Shown piece after piece: positions 18,401 through 21,845 of a stretch of DNA of 21,845 bases. Source of the stretch: Larix sibirica (taxonomy: Eukaryota; Streptophyta; Pinopsida; Pinales; Pinaceae); NCBI GenBank assembly GCA_004151065.3, contig NWUY0300004748.1:34386-56230 (forward strand), in the 5' to 3' direction. Position 1 is the first letter of the stretch, and each line of letters begins with the position of its first letter. Both the position numbers and the translations under genes were made by a program. The notes under the pieces are model-generated. The model saw only the letters and a program-made list of their open reading frames with translations, was not told the origin of the DNA and searched no databases.

Positions 18401-20834
18401 TTGATGAGAATTATCTTCTTCTTTCATCACTTCTCCTTCAAGCTGCTTCTGCTCCCAAATCAACTCTGTTTGTTCTTTTTCAGGCTCATTCAGATGTGGC
18501 TGATTTTCCACTTCTGTTGTCGATACATTTTCTACATGTTGAGAATTATCTAGAGTAACTTGATTAACCTGCACAAGATCCTTTTGATCTTTACCACCAG
18601 TACTTATATCAGATACTGCTTTCATTTCAGGTTGCTTCTGGCAATCATGCATTCCTTTCAAAGCTTCCAATCCAGGCTCTTTTTGATGAGAGACTTCTTC
18701 CTTTTCTTTCATCACCGCTGTTTCAGGCTGCTTATGCACACAAAAAGACTCTAGTTGTTCAGTTTCAGGATAATTCAGATGTGGCTGATCTTCTAGTTTT
18801 GTACTCAATGCATTTGATGTGGATACAATTTCTACATGTTGAGAATTATCTAAAATAAACTGATTTAACTGCACAGGCTCCTTTTGATCTTTGTCACCAG
18901 TACTGATATCAAATGCATCTCTAGCATCAATCTGCACACCAACTACATTGTCAGCATATTTGGTACCATGTTCACCACTCTCAACAATCTCCTCATTTAC
19001 ATTTGCATAATTATTTGAATGTTTTTCCACTGAACCTGCCCGATTATTACTTAAATCATGTGCAACCAGACCAGACTGTAACAATTCCTTATTTGAAGCA
19101 TCTAATTCCACAGAAACTTCATTTGTTAGCCCATCAATATCGTTCTTTTCTAATTTCAACTGTAAAAAGGCCTGAGTTGATACCTGATCAATATGATTAT
19201 TTTGCAATCCGTGGGCTCCTTGCACATTAGATAAAGCTTTGCATGTATCCTCAATTGGTGTGCATGTATCCTCAATTGGTGTGCTACCAAGTATAGGCTG
19301 CTCTACTGCAGTGATTTTGATAAGCTCTTCTTGAGGCTGGGACTGTAAACTAGGAACTTTAGCTTTTGCTTCCAATTCCACAAATGAATGACAATTGTTT
19401 TCCTCTACAGCAGCTCCAGAATCATCAGATGGCAAATAACTATCAGCGCCACCTTCAATAGAATTTTCAATGATATTCACGTTAGTTTTCACAGTCTCTG
19501 TCGTTTCCTGCAAACAGGTGTCATGCAGACCCTGTTCAGTCATTTCATCTGAGATGGGTATTGTCACTGAACCTTTGCCACTATCTGAGGCCGGGTCATA
19601 ACCCTGCTCTGGGATAGAAGCTACACTTACAGTGCAGACAGGGGTTTCTACTCCCTCTTGCTCTGGCTGGTTTTCAACCGCTGATAATTCATCAAGGCTA
19701 AACATGTCATCTTGGCACGACTCATCGTGTTGCACAGAACCAATCCCTGTTGGCAATATTCAGTATTATATATAAATAATTATAATATAACATCCAAACA
19801 TAAGCAAAACAACAAACAAACCATAAAGACATTGTAAACAAGACATTATCATAGTCAGGATTGTATTCTCTTTTCAACCAGAACAGTCAACACCAATGAC
19901 AGGAAGCCCAGTCAACTTGGTTGGCATATTCGATGGCATTACCTGGATCTGAAACCCATTCTTTAGTCTCTATCTTTTCCTCAACCGTAAAATCCATCAA
20001 GGTATTGAGAGAAGACCTAGTCTCAAACAACATGTTATGATTAGAGAAACAAACTATATAGTCAGAGAAACATACTATAAATCATATCCTAGCCACAACA
20101 TTGTTTTCTGTATTCTGTTATATTCTTTTAGTTGATTTCCATTTTAGTTTCTTAAGCTCTTTTATTTTCTCCTTTGTACTTGTTCATTCTAATTTTCAAT
20201 TTTAATTTTCTTCTTGGAGTCTTCTCTGTTCTCAAAAATATGTTACTAAGTTTTTTTCCATTTCCCCCTTTTTTATTTATTCAAATTTTCTCTGTATACT
20301 CGTGTATACCCTTGGTCAGTGCCCTAATGATGAGGGAAGAGTTCACTTAAAACAAATCGATGCAAACCAAAATAAACATTGGCAATATCCAATGCAAAAG
20401 CCTCAATACTAAAACCTAATACGAGTTTAACAAGTTTCGTCCATCCAGTACATGAAATGCAACAAACCCTAAAAAATAACTAAGTGGAATCCATAAAATG
20501 ACACAGCTTAGCAAGCTCCTTCTAGTTCTTGAAATGACAAAATCCTATAACTCAAAAGAACAGACCATATACCCTATATAACATTTTATCAACAGACTGC
20601 ATGCAGTCTTAATTAAAATCATAAAACTGAGAAACCCCTTAATACATTCACTACTCAGTGACCAATTCCATGACCCATTTGGTGCAAGAATTTAGTAAAC
20701 GAACATAACAAAAACCCTTTCAAATGTGACTTGATCCGGTAAAATCTTACATACCCGTCTACGGCCATCCTAGTATCAGAATGACTGGATTTCGATATCT
20801 CCATAAAATTGACACCTCCGTTCCCACCTGACAT
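15493..20834 (-). CDS. Double Tudor-like nuclear protein, 1091 residues, eight coding exons
   Basis: Coding exons on the minus strand are 20834-20755, 20016-19943, 19746-17954, 17828-17700, 17361-17219, 16765-15859, 15730-15599 and 15510-15493 (stop TAA at 15495-15493). Every intron has GT-AG ends and the phases join to 3276 nt. Residues 1-650 are acidic and Gln/Glu-rich. A first Tudor-like module spans about 663-714 (FRGEVIGYDPETRWFKVLYE, then DGDEEEL). Residues 741-900 are Lys/Ser-rich. Likely nuclear-localisation motifs are KRKRK (925-929) and KRAKKAK (944-950). A second module spans about 1013-1064 (ILVGRKVKKDFGGQLFNGEI, then NYEDGDSEEL). The C-terminus is basic (KQKKGSKRI). The modules resemble the Tudor fold of plant PTM-type proteins and more distantly that of PDS5 proteins. 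A nuclear chromatin-reader role is inferred. The start is the first ATG in frame with the main reading after an in-frame TGA; exon 3 offers an alternative start (MDFTVEEK). Confidence 0.85.
15599..15951 (-). other. Second Tudor-like module, split by an intron at the same point
   Basis: Residues 1013-1042 (GTILVGRKVKKDFGGQLFNG, then EIVDYKVFYQ) end at the donor at 15859. Residue 1043 onward (VNYEDGDSEELTWKELESIL) starts at 15730. The intron is again phase 0 and directly before the V-x-YEDGD strand, as in the first module. The turn after VDY lacks the PETRW-like residues of the first module, so the loop between strands is shorter by several residues. Confidence 0.7.
16860..17060 (+). repeat. 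tRNA-derived SINE-like insertion in an intron
   Basis: Inside the intron 16766-17218, on the strand opposite the gene, an A-box-like TAGCTCGATTGG (16887-16898) is followed about 40 bp on by a B-box-like GAGATCAAACCCC (16935-16947). The start resembles a tRNA 5' half. The B box is degenerate and no clear tail or target duplication is seen; the right limit is a guess. Confidence 0.5.
17219..17828 (-). other. First Tudor-like module, split by an intron
   Basis: Exon 17828-17700 encodes residues 650-692 ending PETRWFK. Exon 17361-17219 continues VLYEDGDEEELEKEEL and then DCILLP. The phase-0 intron (17362-17699, 338 bp) cuts directly before the VLYEDGD strand. The order of basic first strand, FRGEV, YDP turn, aromatic strand, acidic YEDGD turn and EEL helix fits a Tudor-like barrel. 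I saw nothing else in the intron. Confidence 0.7.
18313..18912 (-). repeat. Internal duplication of about 300 bp (100 residues) in the large exon
   Basis: Residues about 330-429 and 430-528 are two copies. They share DISTG-KDQK, LDNSQHVE-VST, QPHLN-PE-EQ and VMKE...SHQ-PG-E-L blocks at the same spacing. At DNA level the ttgatcttt-ccaccagtact-atatc block recurs 300 bp apart (18886 and 18586). The copies are diverged but in frame. Confidence 0.85.
19241..19282 (-). repeat. 21-bp perfect in-frame tandem duplication
   Basis: The 21 bases gcatgtatcctcaattggtg plus t occur twice in a row, giving TPIEDTC twice (about residues 206-219). The copies are identical, so the event is recent or possibly polymorphic. 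Confidence 0.9.
20017..20754 (-). other. Intron 2 of the Tudor-protein gene
   Basis: It has donor GTATGT at 20754 and acceptor CTAG at 20017. It is 738 bp and AT-rich, with a run of pyrimidines on the plus strand at about 20100-20280. No further exon or repeat is recognised in it. Confidence 0.7.
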
Positions 20835-20863
20835 GTTAAGCTTTCTATGCAAATGAAGCTCAT
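20759..20863 (-). other. Upstream ORF overlapping the main start
   Basis: An ATG at 20863 opens a 34-codon frame that ends at TAG 20761-20759, overlapping the main ATG (20834) out of frame by 29 bases. Its -3 base is T (weak), while the main ATG has A at -3. It is in the mRNA only if exon 2 begins at 20897 or 20886. Use of an acceptor at about 20845 (tgcatag) would remove it. Confidence 0.45.
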
Positions 20864-20897
20864 AAAAAGGAATCACCGAAGCAGCACTGTGCAATCA
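20835..20897 (-). other. 5'UTR part of exon 2
   Basis: A splice acceptor (gggttaacag) lies just before 20897. Alternatives end at 20887 (cacag) and 20845 (catag). An in-frame TGA at 20897-20895 closes the main frame upstream, so translation must start inside this exon or later. Confidence 0.5.
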
Positions 20898-21327
20898 CTG
20901 TTAACCCACAAAAAGAATCGTAATTAATAAAAATAAAATTAAAACAAAAGAAAAAAGAAGAAAACAACATAACCATGATTCCAATAAAATAGACAGTCAT
21001 AAATAATTATTGAAAAGAAACCCTGAGCCTTTAACATTCAAATATCAAAATGGAGGGATAAGAATGGTTTTTTTTTTAATTTTAAAGTTCTCAATGTACA
21101 AACTTAAAACGGACTTTTAATAGCTGATTGCATGGCTTAATGGGCATTTACACTTGAAACAGAAACTGAAGCAAACTAAAAAATCAAAATAATTTAAAAA
21201 CAAGAAAAAAACCAGAAAACTTGCGAGCTTCTGTATCGGAAACCCATGGGACCCGATGACCCAATGACTAATGCATGCAACCCTTAAACGCAATTTTGAA
21301 ATGAAACCCTAAACCTTCGATTCTTAC

Positions 21328-21500
21328 CCGAAAAATTCAGAAAAATTGCGTCGAAAAATCTGAGTAGAAGCAGTATAAATCTGGAAATGAAACAGCAAGA
21401 TTTAGTACCACTTGGGGCTCTCCTCTACCTGTCTGCCGCTCCTGCTCGTTGTCGTGCGCCGCTCTTGTCAATCGTTTATTTGTTTTTATGATAGAAAAAT
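21328..21500 (-). other. 5'UTR exon 1 of the Tudor-protein gene
   Basis: A strong donor, CGG|GTAAGAA, lies at 21328/21327 and starts a 430-bp intron. The exon upstream is GC-richer than the flanks, contains no ATG, and begins about 25-30 bases after a TATA box. The intron starts with a telo-box-like AAACCCTAA on the plus strand (21305-21313). Confidence 0.6.
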
Positions 21501-21524
21501 ATGGGAAGCAAGAAAATTTCCAGC

Positions 21525-21534
21525 TAATATATAT
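21525..21534 (-). promoter_or_regulatory. TATA box
   Basis: On the minus strand ATATATATTA lies in a GC-richer setting, about 200 bases upstream of the first-intron donor. No other strong TATA candidate is near the presumed start. Confidence 0.55.
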
Positions 21535-21600
21535 CCACGCCCCTGTGCTTTCTTACCGTAAAATCCGAGGGTTTTTGTTAACCTGCTTGCCAGCTCGGAT

Positions 21601-21641
21601 CCACGTCGGCTGAGGCTCTTTGAATATGGCAACTACGTGGC
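21601..21641 (-). promoter_or_regulatory. DRE/CRT and ABRE cluster
   Basis: On the minus strand GCCGACGTGG (21601-21610) overlaps a DRE/CRT core (GCCGAC) with an ACGTGG core. On the plus strand TACGTGGC (21634-21641) fits the ABRE consensus PyACGTGGC. They lie about 70-110 bases upstream of the TATA box. Such pairs act together in dehydration and ABA-induced plant promoters; activity here is inferred. Confidence 0.5.
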
Positions 21642-21845
21642 ACACGCCCCAATGCCCAACTAACCACCGCCTTAGTGTTACCTTGTGCTACCTCCAAGTA
21701 CTTTATGTAAGTTAACCGCCCCTTTTTTCGGGGCCAAAGGGTGTAATGATAATCCATGTTCTAGAGCGTTCCTTCATTCAGTTTGAAGCTATACTAGTCA
21801 CATGTAAATGGTTTTACCTTTCATCATAGATATGTTGGTCCATTA

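Noticed and set aside
18123-19230. Several plus-strand frames of 64-95 codons over the large exon
   Set aside because: They are antisense shadows of the long minus-strand exon, rich in Leu, Phe and Ser as expected opposite Gln/Glu/Lys codons.

Overview
The window looks like nuclear DNA from a large, repeat-rich seed-plant genome. It is AT-rich, has plant-type GT-AG introns, decayed Ty3/gypsy retrotransposons nested in one another, tRNA-derived SINE-like pieces, and one multi-exon nuclear-protein gene in about 22 kb. The nested, stop-riddled LTR elements and low gene density would suit a gymnosperm, but nothing here proves that.

Bases 1-6018 hold one old, plus-strand Ty3/gypsy element. Its parts are colinear: Gag, zinc knuckle, protease, RNase H, RT, a second RNase H, integrase N-terminus. 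The first RNase H lies upstream of the RT. Two later insertions split it. The first is a GC-richer gene-like retroposon (2608-3726) between 15-bp direct repeats. The second is a solo LTR (3754-4230) with TGTTA...TAACA ends. The RT/RNase H junction carries a long inverted duplication that could fold into a hairpin (5011-5132).

Bases 5907-10569 are a tandem array of five units of about 940 bp. Each unit is chimeric: a scrap of the host element's integrase on the plus strand, then the 3' LTR, polypurine tract and chromodomain-bearing integrase C-terminus of a second gypsy element on the minus strand. A retroelement insertion junction has therefore been amplified into a satellite-like array.

Bases 10570-15490 hold no intact gene that I can recognise. 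They contain several local tandem duplications (140, about 345, 42 and 66 bp), decayed coiled-coil coding sequence, a cluster of tRNA-like SINE fragments with AT microsatellites, and the 3' flank of the gene.

Bases 15493-21534 on the minus strand carry the one convincing gene. I assembled it from nine exons (one 5'UTR, eight coding) with matching splice phases. It encodes a 1091-residue protein: a long acidic, Gln/Glu-rich N-terminal region with an internal 100-residue duplication, a Tudor-like module, a 300-residue Lys/Ser-rich basic region with nuclear-localisation motifs, and a second Tudor-like module. The two modules are interrupted by introns at the same place. The promoter side has a TATA box and DRE/CRT and ABRE consensus sites, which suggests dehydration or ABA responsiveness. 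The likely role is a chromatin reader, by inference from the domains only.
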